DNA of 64,000 bases from Gramella sp. AN32 (GTDB lineage Bacteria > Bacteroidota > Bacteroidia > Flavobacteriales > Flavobacteriaceae), in the NCBI RefSeq assembly GCF_023718305.1, contig NZ_QEYO01000001.1:310001-374000 (forward strand). Direction: 5' to 3'. The first letter of the stretch is position 1. The number at the start of each line of letters is the position of its first letter. The notes beneath the pieces were generated by a model. It was not told where the DNA came from. It searched no databases and worked only from the letters and a program-made list of their open reading frames with translations. The position numbers were made by a program, and so were the translations under genes. Positions 41,169 through 49,776 of the stretch are shown here, one piece after another.

Positions 41169-43637
41169 TCACTCAAAATTTCTCATAAATTTTTTCCAGG
41201 ACGTTTTCAGCTGATGCATGCGGGAAGGAGTGGCCCCATAATATCCTTTCGCATATCGATTGTAACCGTAACCATAACCATAACCATAGCCATAGCCATA
41301 GCCATAGCCATATTTTGCGCTATGAACAAAATGGTTTAAGACAAAACTTATGTTTTTGATCTCTTCCTTTTTAAACTTTTCATTAATCGTTTCAAGCATG
41401 CCCCGCTTCGTATAATCCTGCCTTATAAGGTAAAGTGTGGCATCGGCAAATTTCACCAAATTCAATGCATCGGCAACCATACCTATTGGTGGGGTATCTA
41501 AAATTATATAATCGTATTCTGCTTTTAACTTATTCATTAATTCGTCCATCTTTTCAGTCATCAATAACTCCGATGGATTTGGCGGAACAGGCCCGGAGGT
41601 AATAACATCAAGATAGGGTATTTCACTGTGCTGAATAATTTCATCGGCGGTTGCCTGATCGATCATATAATTCACAATCCCCAAATCATTGTTTAGTTTA
41701 AAATCATCAAATATCTTTGGTTTACGTAAATCTACCCCAACCAGGACCGTCTTCTTTTCGCTTAACGCGAATACCGTAGCCAGGTTCATGGCACAGAAGG
41801 TCTTTCCTTCCCCGGAAACTGAAGAGGTGATTAACACGGTTTTTGAACCGGTAACCCCCTGGCGCTTATAAAGGAATTGGAGACTGGATCGCACACCTCT
41901 AAAGCTTTCGGAAACAGAGGATTTTGGAGCATTAAATACAGCTAGATTGGTATCCGACTTATTTTTACCTACTAAACCTATTATTGGAATTGGAGATAAG
42001 CGGGTAATTTCCTGGGCATTATGAATATTGGTATTAAGAAAAACCAGTAGAAAGACAAAAGTCAGGGGAATAAGTCCGCCGGTAAGCACAGCCATGACAT
42101 AGTTAAGTTGGGTATCTGGTCCTATACGCCCACCTCCTGTATCTTTGGCATTATCAATTATTAAAACATCACTTACATTGGCCGCTTTTACCAAACCTGC
42201 CTCGCTCCGTTTTTCCAGAAACATATTATAGGTACGCTCATTTATGGCATACTTTCTTTGTATCCTTAAAAGATCCTGTTCATCTTGCGGAAGTTTTTTT
42301 ACTTCACCCTCGATCCTGGAAATCCGACCGTTAATATCCCTTATTTCATTATTCAGTAGTCCTTTAGAGGACTGAATATTTTCAAGAATTATAGCTTTTA
42401 TCGAGTTTATTTGTCGGTCTATATCATCGAATATAGGGGAATTATCCCTCAAGGTATATTCATAATTACGTCTTTCCTCGGCAAGACTGATAATCTTTGA
42501 TACCCCACTGGAAATACTACCTTCATCGATTCCTGCTACAGAAGGTGCAGGGACATTGGAATAATCTTCCCTGTTTTGTAAATAGTCTTCCAGGTTTTCG
42601 TAATATTTTAGTTTCCTGCGGATTTGTTCTTTGTTTAAATCCAAGTCTGCAAGTCTGCTAGATAACTGCCCGCTTTCTGCTGAAATTTCCATGACAGAAT
42701 TCTCTTTTTTGAAAGCGTTCAATTCATCCTGTACAATTTTTAGGGTATCCTGTTGTGCGGTTAGTGTACTGTCTATAAATCTAATTGTTTTGGTCGCAAA
42801 TAAGTTTTTACGTTCCAGCATATTATTGCTCAATACCGCCACAGTACCATTCAAATAATCCACAATCCTGGCTTTATTTAAATTGGTCATGGATAAGCGA
42901 AGCACTGAAGATCCATTTCCCTGAGGGGCAACACTTACACCCCTATACCTTCCCACAGTGCCGTCAAATCCCCCAAAACTGATATAAAACTTTTTACCAA
43001 TTTGTATAGGTTGATTTGTCCTTTGGAAAATACCTGAGAAAAAGGGAAGTTTAATATGTTCCCCTATTTTAAAATCACGATTAAATTTGTTGGCCTCCAT
43101 TAGCCTGGTATCGGTCTCTTTACTTCTATAATTGGTTCGTGCAAGATTGTTAGGAATATCGGCTTGTATATTAAATGAATTCTCATCTAACATAGAAACC
43201 GTCATGGTAACATTATTGGCCTGAAATGCCGCGGTATCTGCCTCTACTTTAAATGGAGTTTTACCATAGGCATCTACCCGCTGATATTCGCCGTCTTCCA
43301 GATAGTTAATATAATACTGCAGCTTTTCAACAACTTCTTCATTATGCGAACGGGAATTTAAGATAGTTATAGCAGTGCTTACTTTATCGCTCGTCCCCCC
43401 CCAATTGAAAGTTAAACTGGTATTAGAAGTGAAAAATGGATTTTGATCGTCTTTTATCGAGATCATATTATCCAAACGATAAACCGGGAGCTTACGAACA
43501 TTATTGTAATAAGCTACGGAGAGGCTTATCCCAATCGATAGTAAAATCAATTGCCAGTAACTTAAAATTTTCAGCAGAAAACCCTTAAAATCAAAGGTCG
43601 AACCTACATCGGATATGTGATCATCTTCATGCGCCAT
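41169..43637 (-). CDS. wzc: Polysaccharide co-polymerase / bacterial tyrosine kinase
   Basis: The 822-residue protein joins a Wzz-like chain-length domain, with membrane helices at about 20-40 and 515-540 flanking a periplasmic coiled-coil region, to a cytosolic BY-kinase. Kinase motifs are SGEGKT (608-613, Walker A), VLVGVDLRKP (631-640, Walker A') and YIILDTPP (710-717, Walker B). The C-terminal tyrosine cluster is (YG)8Y at 776-792 with Y795 and Y799-Y800 nearby. Trans-phosphorylation of this tail controls assembly and export through Wza. The start codon shares one base with the wza stop (TAATG). The kinase is typical of Wzy-dependent export although an ABC exporter lies next to it. Confidence 0.95.
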   Translation of the reverse strand: MAHEDDHISDVGSTFDFKGFLLKILSYWQLILLSIGISLSVAYYNNVRKLPVYRLDNMISIKDDQNPFFTSNTSLTFNWGGTSDKVSTAITILNSRSHNEEVVEKLQYYINYLEDGEYQRVDAYGKTPFKVEADTAAFQANNVTMTVSMLDENSFNIQADIPNNLARTNYRSKETDTRLMEANKFNRDFKIGEHIKLPFFSGIFQRTNQPIQIGKKFYISFGGFDGTVGRYRGVSVAPQGNGSSVLRLSMTNLNKARIVDYLNGTVAVLSNNMLERKNLFATKTIRFIDSTLTAQQDTLKIVQDELNAFKKENSVMEISAESGQLSSRLADLDLNKEQIRRKLKYYENLEDYLQNREDYSNVPAPSVAGIDEGSISSGVSKIISLAEERRNYEYTLRDNSPIFDDIDRQINSIKAIILENIQSSKGLLNNEIRDINGRISRIEGEVKKLPQDEQDLLRIQRKYAINERTYNMFLEKRSEAGLVKAANVSDVLIIDNAKDTGGGRIGPDTQLNYVMAVLTGGLIPLTFVFLLVFLNTNIHNAQEITRLSPIPIIGLVGKNKSDTNLAVFNAPKSSVSESFRGVRSSLQFLYKRQGVTGSKTVLITSSVSGEGKTFCAMNLATVFALSEKKTVLVGVDLRKPKIFDDFKLNNDLGIVNYMIDQATADEIIQHSEIPYLDVITSGPVPPNPSELLMTEKMDELMNKLKAEYDYIILDTPPIGMVADALNLVKFADATLYLIRQDYTKRGMLETINEKFKKEEIKNISFVLNHFVHSAKYGYGYGYGYGYGYGYGYNRYAKGYYGATPSRMHQLKTSWKKFMRNFE
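41256..41312. repeat. 6-bp tandem repeat encoding the Wzc Gly-Tyr tail
   Basis: Units CCATAG and CCATAA repeat about nine times (GGCTAT / GGTTAT on the coding strand). The unit equals two codons, so copy-number change alters the number of Gly-Tyr pairs without shifting the frame. Confidence 0.8.
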
Positions 43638-44437
43638 TATCTTGTCGTTAGAAAGTAAATTGAAGTAGCTAAGGTAATAAGACTTATTACGGTTCTAAAA
43701 ACTTCAAGCCCGCTAGTTCCAAGACCCAACGCTTTTCTGGGTAATGGATTTACCACGATCATGTCATTGGGTTGTATATAGTAATAGGGACTATTTAAAG
43801 CATCTAAATCTGTTACATCTATCGTATGTACTTCTTCCCCATGGGGATATTGCCGAATGATCTGGACTTTTTCCCGATCTCCATAATCTGAAATTCCACC
43901 GGCATTGGCGATGGCTTCCATAATAGTGAGCTGTTCTTTGTAGACTACCTGACTACCCTGACTTATTTCACCTAATGTAGTATATCGAATTCCGGCAAGC
44001 TTTACGGTCACAAAAATATTCGCTTCTTCTCGAAAATATTCTTCCAGTAGTTTTTTTTCTATTTTTTCACGGACTTCTTTTTCTGTAAATCCTAAGACAT
44101 TCATCTCCCCCATGGTGGGAACACGAATATTACCATGTTCGTCTACAGTGAAGCCGTCAAAATAAACCGCCTCCTCTGTTGTAGCATTGGGATTTTCACT
44201 TCCAATAGGATTGAACATTCCAACAATATTCTGGTCCAGTGCTTTCACTCGAATACTTAGAAGGTCCCCAACCTGAATACGATAGGGATTACGCAAACGC
44301 TGTATTTGTACAATGCTATCTACTTCTTCCCCGTAGTCCTGTAGATAAGACATTTGTTTAGTAGAAACACAGGAGGTTAGGGCTAGTAGGACAGCGAATA
44401 AAAACAAAAATGATTTAAATCGCATAAAGGGCTTCAC
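43637..44437 (-). CDS. wza: Outer-membrane polysaccharide export lipoprotein
   Basis: The protein has a lipoprotein signal, FLFLFAVLLALTSC, with the lipobox cysteine at residue 23 of the longer frame. It continues with YRIQVGDLLSIRVKALD, the poly-export domain, and DGFTVDEHGNIRVPTMGEMNVLGFTEKEVREKIEKKL. SLBB-type repeats follow (ITIMEAIANAGGISDYGDREKVQIIRQYP), then a hydrophobic C-terminal helix (VISLITLATSIYFLTT). It forms the outer-membrane portal. A start at the second ATG (44425, MRFKSF) gives a more typical lipoprotein signal and fits the promoter 10 bp upstream of 44437 better. Confidence 0.93.
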   Translation of the reverse strand: MKPFMRFKSFLFLFAVLLALTSCVSTKQMSYLQDYGEEVDSIVQIQRLRNPYRIQVGDLLSIRVKALDQNIVGMFNPIGSENPNATTEEAVYFDGFTVDEHGNIRVPTMGEMNVLGFTEKEVREKIEKKLLEEYFREEANIFVTVKLAGIRYTTLGEISQGSQVVYKEQLTIMEAIANAGGISDYGDREKVQIIRQYPHGEEVHTIDVTDLDALNSPYYYIQPNDMIVVNPLPRKALGLGTSGLEVFRTVISLITLATSIYFLTTR

Positions 44438-44447
44438 ATAGTTTTAA

Positions 44448-44455
44448 CAAATATA
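44448..44455 (-). promoter_or_regulatory. Probable -7 element of the wza-wzc operon
   Basis: On the minus strand TATATTTG matches TAnnTTTG exactly. The -33 element at the right distance is weak (a T-rich stretch instead of TTTG). With a start about 7 bp downstream, the leader to ATG 44425 would be roughly 16 nt. Confidence 0.4.
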
Positions 44456-44640
44456 GTTTTTACAGGCAAATAATAAAATAATGTAAAGGATTTCTCATTG
44501 ATTTGTATTTTCTGTAATTCTGGAGTCGGTAGTTGGTAGTCGTTGGTCGGTAGTTGTTAGTTGGTAGTTGTTGGGCTGACACATTTTCCAGCCTCCAGCC
44601 TCCAACTTCCCAATTTTAAACTTTTAAACTTCATTAGAGA

Positions 44641-44727
44641 CGTTATTGCGAGCAAAGCGAAGCAATCCCATTTTTTAAACTCAACTTAAAGAGACTGCTT
44701 CAGTCGCTATGCTCCTTCGCAGTGACG
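44641..44727. repeat. MITE-like imperfect palindrome
   Basis: The left arm CGTTATTGCGAGCAAAGCGA is mirrored by a right arm ending CCTTCGCAGTGACG. The inner parts GAAGCAATC and GACTGCTTC also pair. Elements with CGTCATTGCGAGCAAAGCGAAG arms are frequent between genes in flavobacterial chromosomes. Confidence 0.65.
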
Positions 44728-44963
44728 TGAAACCAGGTTCCGGATTTCAGATTTTTGATTAAAGGTATATTTCAAATTTTCAAATTATTACATTTTCAAA
44801 TTGATGTATTAATACATTCCAACTTTCCAAGCCCGAAGATGTGTTATTACTTTATTCCTGATAACTTTGCCGCCGAGATCTTCGCAGTGAAGAGTGAAGA
44901 GAAATTAATTACATTATACATTTTTCAACACCCCACAGACTAACGACTAACGACAGATAATAA

Positions 44964-46832
44964 ATGAATTACCTTTCAGTTGAAAATATTGCCAAAGCCT
45001 ACGGAGAGCGCGAGCTTTTCCAAAATATTAGTTTCGGAATTAATAAGGATCAAAAAGTAGGTTTTGTGGCCAAAAACGGCACCGGAAAAACCAGCCTGCT
45101 CAATATTCTTTCTGGAAAAGACTCCCCCGATACCGGCCAGGTGATTTACCGAAATGATATTCGGGTTGCTTTTTTGTCGCAGGAGCCAGATTTGGATCCC
45201 ACCTTAACCATTGAAGAAAGCATATTTTCCAGCGATAATCCCACACTCAAAGTAGTGGCACAATATGAAAAAGCCTTAGAAAATCCAGATGACGCAAATG
45301 CGCTTCAAAAAGCGATGGATGCCATGGAAGCTAACCATGCCTGGGACTTCGAAACGGAATACAAACAAATTCTTTATAAACTCAACCTGGAAGATCTGCA
45401 TGCGGAAGTCAAAAATCTTTCCGGAGGCCAGAAAAAACGTCTTGCCCTGGCCCGAATGCTGCTTAAAAAACCTGATTTTATTATTCTGGATGAACCTACC
45501 AACCATCTGGACCTGGACATGATCGAGTGGTTGGAAGACTATTTCAAGAATCAAAATTTCACCATTTTTATGGTTACCCATGATCGTTATTTCCTGGAAA
45601 GGGTTTGCAACGAGATCATCGAACTGGAAGAGGGGAAACTCTATACTTACAAAGGAAATTATTCGTATTACCTCGATAAGAAAGAAGAAAGACATCAACT
45701 GGAAGATACCAATACAGATAAGGCACAGCAGCTCTACAAAAAGGAATTGGATTGGATGCGCAGGCAGCCAAAGGCGAGAACCACTAAGTCTAAGTCCCGA
45801 ATTGATGATTTTCACGATATAAAACATCGGGCCAGTCAGCGCAGGCAGGATCATAAAGTTCAGCTGGAACTGAATATGGAACGACTGGGGAGCAAAATCG
45901 TGGAACTTCACAATATTTCCAAGGAGTTAGGCGGAAAACAACTGATAAAAAACCTCAGTTACACGTTTCAAAAAGGCGAACGAATGGGGATCATCGGTAA
46001 AAATGGAACCGGGAAATCTACCTTCCTTAACATGTTAACGGGCAACTTACAACCCGATACCGGAAAGATCGTCATTGGCGAAACTGTGAAATTTGGTTAT
46101 TATACGCAGAAAGGGATTAAAATTAAACCCGGTCAAAAAGTGATTGAGGTGATCAAGGAGTTTGGGGATTACATTCCGCTTAAAAAAGGCCGACAAATTT
46201 CCGCGGAACAGCTCCTGGAACGCTTTCTATTCAATCGCAAAAAACAATACGATTTTGTTGAAAAACTGAGTGGTGGTGAAAAAAAACGGCTTTATCTCTG
46301 TACGGTGCTAATTCAGAATCCAAATTTTCTAATTCTGGATGAACCCACCAACGATCTTGATGTTTTGACCCTGAATGTTTTGGAGAATTTTCTCCTCGAT
46401 TTTCCGGGATGTATTATCGTAGTTTCTCATGATCGCTATTTTATGGACAAAATAACCGATCATCTTTTTGTTTTTGAAGGACAGGCTGAAGTAAATGATT
46501 TCCCCGGAAATTATTCCGATTATCGGGAATATTTACAATCTAAGCCTAAACCGGACAAAACTTCTTCTGAAGAAAATAATACAAAAGAGGACAAAAAAGA
46601 ATATAAAAATAATGCCGGGGCCAACCTAAGTTATGCTGAAAAAAAAGAGTTTAGCAAACTGGAAAAGGAAATTGCCACTTTGGAGAGGAAAAAGGAAACT
46701 ATTCAGAAAAAATTTCTGGAAGATCTGAGTACTGAAGAAATTGCCGCGGAATCTAAAAAATTAAGTGAGGTGGAAAATAACATCGAGTCCAAAACTGAAA
46801 GATGGTTTGAGATCATGGAAAAAATGGAATAA
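44964..46832 (+). CDS. ABC-F family ATPase
   Basis: The 622-residue protein has two ABC ATPase domains and no membrane segments. Domain 1 has AKNGTGKTS (36-44), LSGGQKKRLALARML and FIILDEPTNHLDLDMIEWLE. Domain 2 has GKNGTGKSTF, LSGGEKKRLYLCTVL and LILDEPTNDLDVLTL. A charged P-site-tRNA-interaction-type linker (DTNTDKAQQLYKKELDWMRRQPKARTTKSKSRIDDF) joins them, and a C-terminal coiled coil of about 80 residues follows. This layout fits the Uup branch of translation-associated ABC-F proteins, which act on the ribosome. It is not a transporter. The gene stands alone between two repeat-rich gaps. Confidence 0.92.
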   Translation: MNYLSVENIAKAYGERELFQNISFGINKDQKVGFVAKNGTGKTSLLNILSGKDSPDTGQVIYRNDIRVAFLSQEPDLDPTLTIEESIFSSDNPTLKVVAQYEKALENPDDANALQKAMDAMEANHAWDFETEYKQILYKLNLEDLHAEVKNLSGGQKKRLALARMLLKKPDFIILDEPTNHLDLDMIEWLEDYFKNQNFTIFMVTHDRYFLERVCNEIIELEEGKLYTYKGNYSYYLDKKEERHQLEDTNTDKAQQLYKKELDWMRRQPKARTTKSKSRIDDFHDIKHRASQRRQDHKVQLELNMERLGSKIVELHNISKELGGKQLIKNLSYTFQKGERMGIIGKNGTGKSTFLNMLTGNLQPDTGKIVIGETVKFGYYTQKGIKIKPGQKVIEVIKEFGDYIPLKKGRQISAEQLLERFLFNRKKQYDFVEKLSGGEKKRLYLCTVLIQNPNFLILDEPTNDLDVLTLNVLENFLLDFPGCIIVVSHDRYFMDKITDHLFVFEGQAEVNDFPGNYSDYREYLQSKPKPDKTSSEENNTKEDKKEYKNNAGANLSYAEKKEFSKLEKEIATLERKKETIQKKFLEDLSTEEIAAESKKLSEVENNIESKTERWFEIMEKME

Positions 46833-47177
46833 TAACACTAATGTCATCACGGGCGAATGACGAATTCTTTGTCACATTGAGCGGAGTCGAAATGTGCAAG
46901 CAGGATTTCGGTAAATTGGTTATTGCTAATTGATCATGAGATTCCTCTCTTCGTTCGGAACGACTATTTAAGTTAGTCTTTAGTTTTATTCGTCATCGCA
47001 AGCGCAGTCGAAGCATATTTTCATTCTTTTCTTTTTCCATTGCTGAAAAAGAAACAAAAAAGCTAGTCTGCAGTTTCTCGTTCAAAAACTTATGTTAGGT
47101 GTCTAAATGGGTAAGCTTATAATAAAAAACAAATTTTATATCGAATTCGAGAGGAAAGGATTACCAAATCCACCAAT
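46833..47177. repeat. Repeat-bearing intergenic region
   Basis: No gene is visible. About 46872-46896 is an inverted copy of the repeat at 39680-39704 (GTCACATTGAGCGGAGTCGAAATGTG against its reverse complement with one central difference). A related CGTCATCGCAAGCGCAGTCGAAG unit lies at about 46991-47013, and an AAAAAGAAACAAAAAA tract at about 47046-47061. Confidence 0.65.
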
Positions 47178-47195
47178 ATATGACCAGCGTCATAT
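47178..47195. promoter_or_regulatory. Crp/FNR-type palindrome upstream of the unknown enzyme gene
   Basis: ATATGAC-CAGC-GTCATAT is a perfect 7-bp inverted repeat with a 4-bp spacer, the geometry of Crp/FNR-family operators. A -7-like CATCTTTG lies at 47216-47223. If transcription starts about 7 bp after it, the palindrome centre would be near -43, the usual activator position overlapping the -35/-33 region. No TTTG is found at -33, which fits activator dependence. The regulator is not in the window. Confidence 0.5.
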
Positions 47196-47244
47196 AATAG
47201 ATAGAAAAGCTTGAACATCTTTGCCCATAAAAAACAAATATTTC

Positions 47245-49053
47245 ATGCAAATATCATCACCCCATAATTTTCACATTCCCGTAATGGGCCTGGCATATTC
47301 CATAGATTCCCCCATAAAAGTGGCCTGTTATGGTATAAATTCGGCTATATCTATCATAGAAGATAATTTAATGGAAGCAATGCGGAAGCATTACACCCAG
47401 AAAAACGGTGAAGCTTATACTTCTATAGGCATCAAAGAAGAAGATTACCGGGTAAAACGAATCACCAGTTATTTGAACCTAATGCAAAAACTGGTAAACA
47501 CTGAATTTGAAAAAATTAAGGCTTCTACTTTTACGCTGGGTTCAGATCTCATGAAGTATTTTGAGATGCTTCCAGATACCGGGGAACTCAAAAAAACATT
47601 TCAAAAGTTTTTGCTTACAGAAAATCCTTCCGAAAAGGAAAACCTGGAAAATATACTCAAAGAAAAAATGAGGCCCGGCGCTATTGAAGTCAATATAATG
47701 ACCAAAGTGGACAAGGACAATCTGGGTAAAGAGGATCTCCCTATACCTAATGCTTCAGATGCTCTAACCGCTTTAAAAGCCTATGCCACGAGTGATTTAA
47801 ACAATTCATCCATTATTTTCTCCGCGGGAATGAACCCAAGATTGTTCAATTATATGGAGGATTTTAGGGAATTTGACGCGATAGCATGGGGACATTTTCA
47901 TAAAAAAGTAGTGATAAAAGTAAGCGATTACCGGTCGGCACTTATCCAGGGTAAATATTTGGCCAAAAAAGGAATTTGGGTAAGTGAATTCAGGATTGAA
48001 TCTGGACTGAACTGTGGCGGCCATGTGTTCGCCACCCAGGGATTACTGATGGGCCCGATTTTAAATGAATTCAGAGAAAAAAAGGAAGAACTTCAGGAAA
48101 ATCTTTTCAGTTTATACAACCCGGCAATAATTGAAAAAGGGAAACAGGACTTTTCTAAGCCCCACCCTATAAAAATCACCGTACAGGGTGGGATTGGCAC
48201 CTCTGATGAAGATAATTTACTGCACAGTTATTATAAAGTGGATAGTACAGGCTGGGGAACACCATTTTTGCTATGTCCGGAAGCTACTACGGTAGATGAG
48301 GAAACATTGCAATTGCTGATAAACTCTAAAGAAAAGGATGTTATAAGGAGCCAGTCTTCTCCGCTTGGGGTTGGTTTTAATTATTTAAAAGGTACCAGCG
48401 CAGAAACCGAAAGGCTCAACCGCATCGAAAAAGGCGCTCCCGGGAGTCCGTGTACCGAGAAATTTTTGGTTTCCAACACCGAATTTACCAAAAAGCCAAT
48501 CTGCACCGCTTCCCGAAAATATCAAAAATTGAAGCTAAAGCAACTGGAAGAAAGTAATTTGCCTGATGCAGAGTACCAGCAACAAAAAGAAGATTTGCTT
48601 AGTAAGGAATGCCTCTGTGTAGGATTAAGTAACGCGGCCCCATTGAAATATGAAGTACCATTCCTGAAAAAACAAAAGGCAGTTACTATATGTCCCGGTC
48701 CCAATATTATAAATTTCTCAAAAGTTTCCACTTTACGTGAAATGACTGACCATATTTACGGCCGCTCCAACCTTATGCATCAAACAGGCAGGCCCCACAT
48801 GTTTGTTAAGGAATTGGAACTTTATATCGATTTTCTTGAACAGCAAATTGCCCGTACACAAAATCCTGATAAACGAATGCTTAAAAACTGGGAAACATAT
48901 TGTAATAATCTTTTAGAGGGAATAGGTTATTATCGGGAATTGTTGAAAAAAGAAGTCCTGGACAGCAATCAGGAAGCATTTGAAAAATCTTTGGAAGTTG
49001 CCGAATTAACAGTTTGCAATACCAAAACAACTTTGTTTAAAAAAGTCATTTAA
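47245..49053 (+). CDS. Uncharacterised cysteine-rich protein, possibly an FMN TIM-barrel enzyme
   Basis: The 602-residue protein starts at ATG 47245 (an upstream TTG would add 8 residues). FHIPVMGLAYSID near the start, CGGHVFATQGLLMGP, and KITVQGGIGTSDEDNLLHSYYKVDSTGWGTPFLLCPEAT occur in the order of the PIIxxxMG, GGH and GGIGT...A.GxxxGTxFL motifs of nitronate-monooxygenase-like FMN barrels. The C-terminal third has clustered cysteines: GSPCTEKF, KPICTAS, KECLCVGLSN and TICPGPN, which could bind a metal or Fe-S centre. It has no membrane segments. The family is not one I can name. It lies 12 bp before a thioredoxin-like gene and begins the NO island. Confidence 0.85.
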   Translation: MQISSPHNFHIPVMGLAYSIDSPIKVACYGINSAISIIEDNLMEAMRKHYTQKNGEAYTSIGIKEEDYRVKRITSYLNLMQKLVNTEFEKIKASTFTLGSDLMKYFEMLPDTGELKKTFQKFLLTENPSEKENLENILKEKMRPGAIEVNIMTKVDKDNLGKEDLPIPNASDALTALKAYATSDLNNSSIIFSAGMNPRLFNYMEDFREFDAIAWGHFHKKVVIKVSDYRSALIQGKYLAKKGIWVSEFRIESGLNCGGHVFATQGLLMGPILNEFREKKEELQENLFSLYNPAIIEKGKQDFSKPHPIKITVQGGIGTSDEDNLLHSYYKVDSTGWGTPFLLCPEATTVDEETLQLLINSKEKDVIRSQSSPLGVGFNYLKGTSAETERLNRIEKGAPGSPCTEKFLVSNTEFTKKPICTASRKYQKLKLKQLEESNLPDAEYQQQKEDLLSKECLCVGLSNAAPLKYEVPFLKKQKAVTICPGPNIINFSKVSTLREMTDHIYGRSNLMHQTGRPHMFVKELELYIDFLEQQIARTQNPDKRMLKNWETYCNNLLEGIGYYRELLKKEVLDSNQEAFEKSLEVAELTVCNTKTTLFKKVI

Positions 49054-49065
49054 ATTTCATATAAT

Positions 49066-49668
49066 ATGGAAGAATTAATTAAACAATCTGTAACCAGGGC
49101 TATGAGCTATGCTGAATATAATTTGCTTTTTAAACAACTGGTAACTGAAGGAAGAACCACTGGGGAGCCTAGTTCAGAGAAAATCAACTATACGAAACTC
49201 AATTTTAGCCGAAGTAAACGTTTGGATAAAACCATAAAACTTTCAGAAGGGCAAAGGCAATGTTTTCAGGAAATCAATGAAAAGCAAACCTGGCTGGTGA
49301 TCACCGAACCCTGGTGTGGTGATGCCGCCCAAAGCCTTCCTTTCTTCAATAAAATTGCTGAAAATTCAGAGAAAATAGAACTAAAAATAGTTTTACGCGA
49401 TGAGAACCCCGAACTTATAGATGCTTTCCTCACCAAAGGATCGCGTTCTATCCCCAAGCTCATTATTCTTGATAAAAACTATCACCTAATCGATTATTGG
49501 GGGCCGCGCTCCAAAGCCGCGACCCAAGTGGTAGATGCCTATATTCAGGAACATGGCGCCATAGATGATCAGCTTAAAACAGATCTTCAGGTTTGGTACA
49601 ACAAAGATAAAGGAAATGCCATCCTGCAGGAAATGATGTTTTGTGAAATGAGGTCTGAAACTATATAA
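49066..49668 (+). CDS. Thioredoxin-fold protein with single-cysteine WCGD site
   Basis: The 200-residue protein contains TWLVITEPWCGDAAQSLPFFNKIAE, a thioredoxin strand-helix with W83-C84-G85-D86, then RSIPKLIILDKNYHLIDYWGPRS with the conserved cis-Pro region (SIPK). The second cysteine of the CxxC site is replaced (D86-A87), so a dithiol reductase mechanism is not possible. A mixed disulfide or thiol-transfer role, or a scaffold, is. This belongs to the Thioredoxin_9-like group. The 12-bp gap to the preceding gene indicates an operon of two. Confidence 0.87.
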   Translation: MEELIKQSVTRAMSYAEYNLLFKQLVTEGRTTGEPSSEKINYTKLNFSRSKRLDKTIKLSEGQRQCFQEINEKQTWLVITEPWCGDAAQSLPFFNKIAENSEKIELKIVLRDENPELIDAFLTKGSRSIPKLIILDKNYHLIDYWGPRSKAATQVVDAYIQEHGAIDDQLKTDLQVWYNKDKGNAILQEMMFCEMRSETI

Positions 49669-49776
49669 ACAAAGAATAAGTTTTTTATTTTACATAGAGG
49701 ACTTTATTGCCGGATATGTAGAAAATAATGATATTGTCCGGGCATACATTTTTAAAGCACTAAATCGAATTAAATT

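Larger units (their letters stand above)
44438..44963. other. Repeat-rich intergenic region between wza and the ABC-F gene
   Basis: No gene is supported in this 526-bp stretch. It holds the wza promoter, a GTTGGTAGT-type low-complexity block at 44524-44573, a CAGCCTCCAGCCTCCAACTTCC block at about 44588-44609, and a MITE-like palindrome at 44641-44727. A short open frame at 44755-44943 lacks any family resemblance and begins and ends in repeat-like DNA. Confidence 0.7.

Noticed and set aside
44755..44943. Short 62-codon open frame downstream of the MITE-like element
   Set aside because: It starts and ends in repeat-like DNA, has no recognisable family, and its reading resembles translated intergenic sequence.
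44964..46832. Antibiotic-resistance ABC-F protein
   Set aside because: The C-terminal coiled coil and linker fit the housekeeping Uup-like branch; nothing points to a resistance subtype.
49728..49741. Third copy of the ric/rrf2 operator before the hemerythrin gene (ATGATATTGTCCG)
   Set aside because: It resembles part of the motif but lacks 3 bp in the centre and the TTCTTATTT arm, and no TTTG/TAnnTTTG pair is positioned with it.
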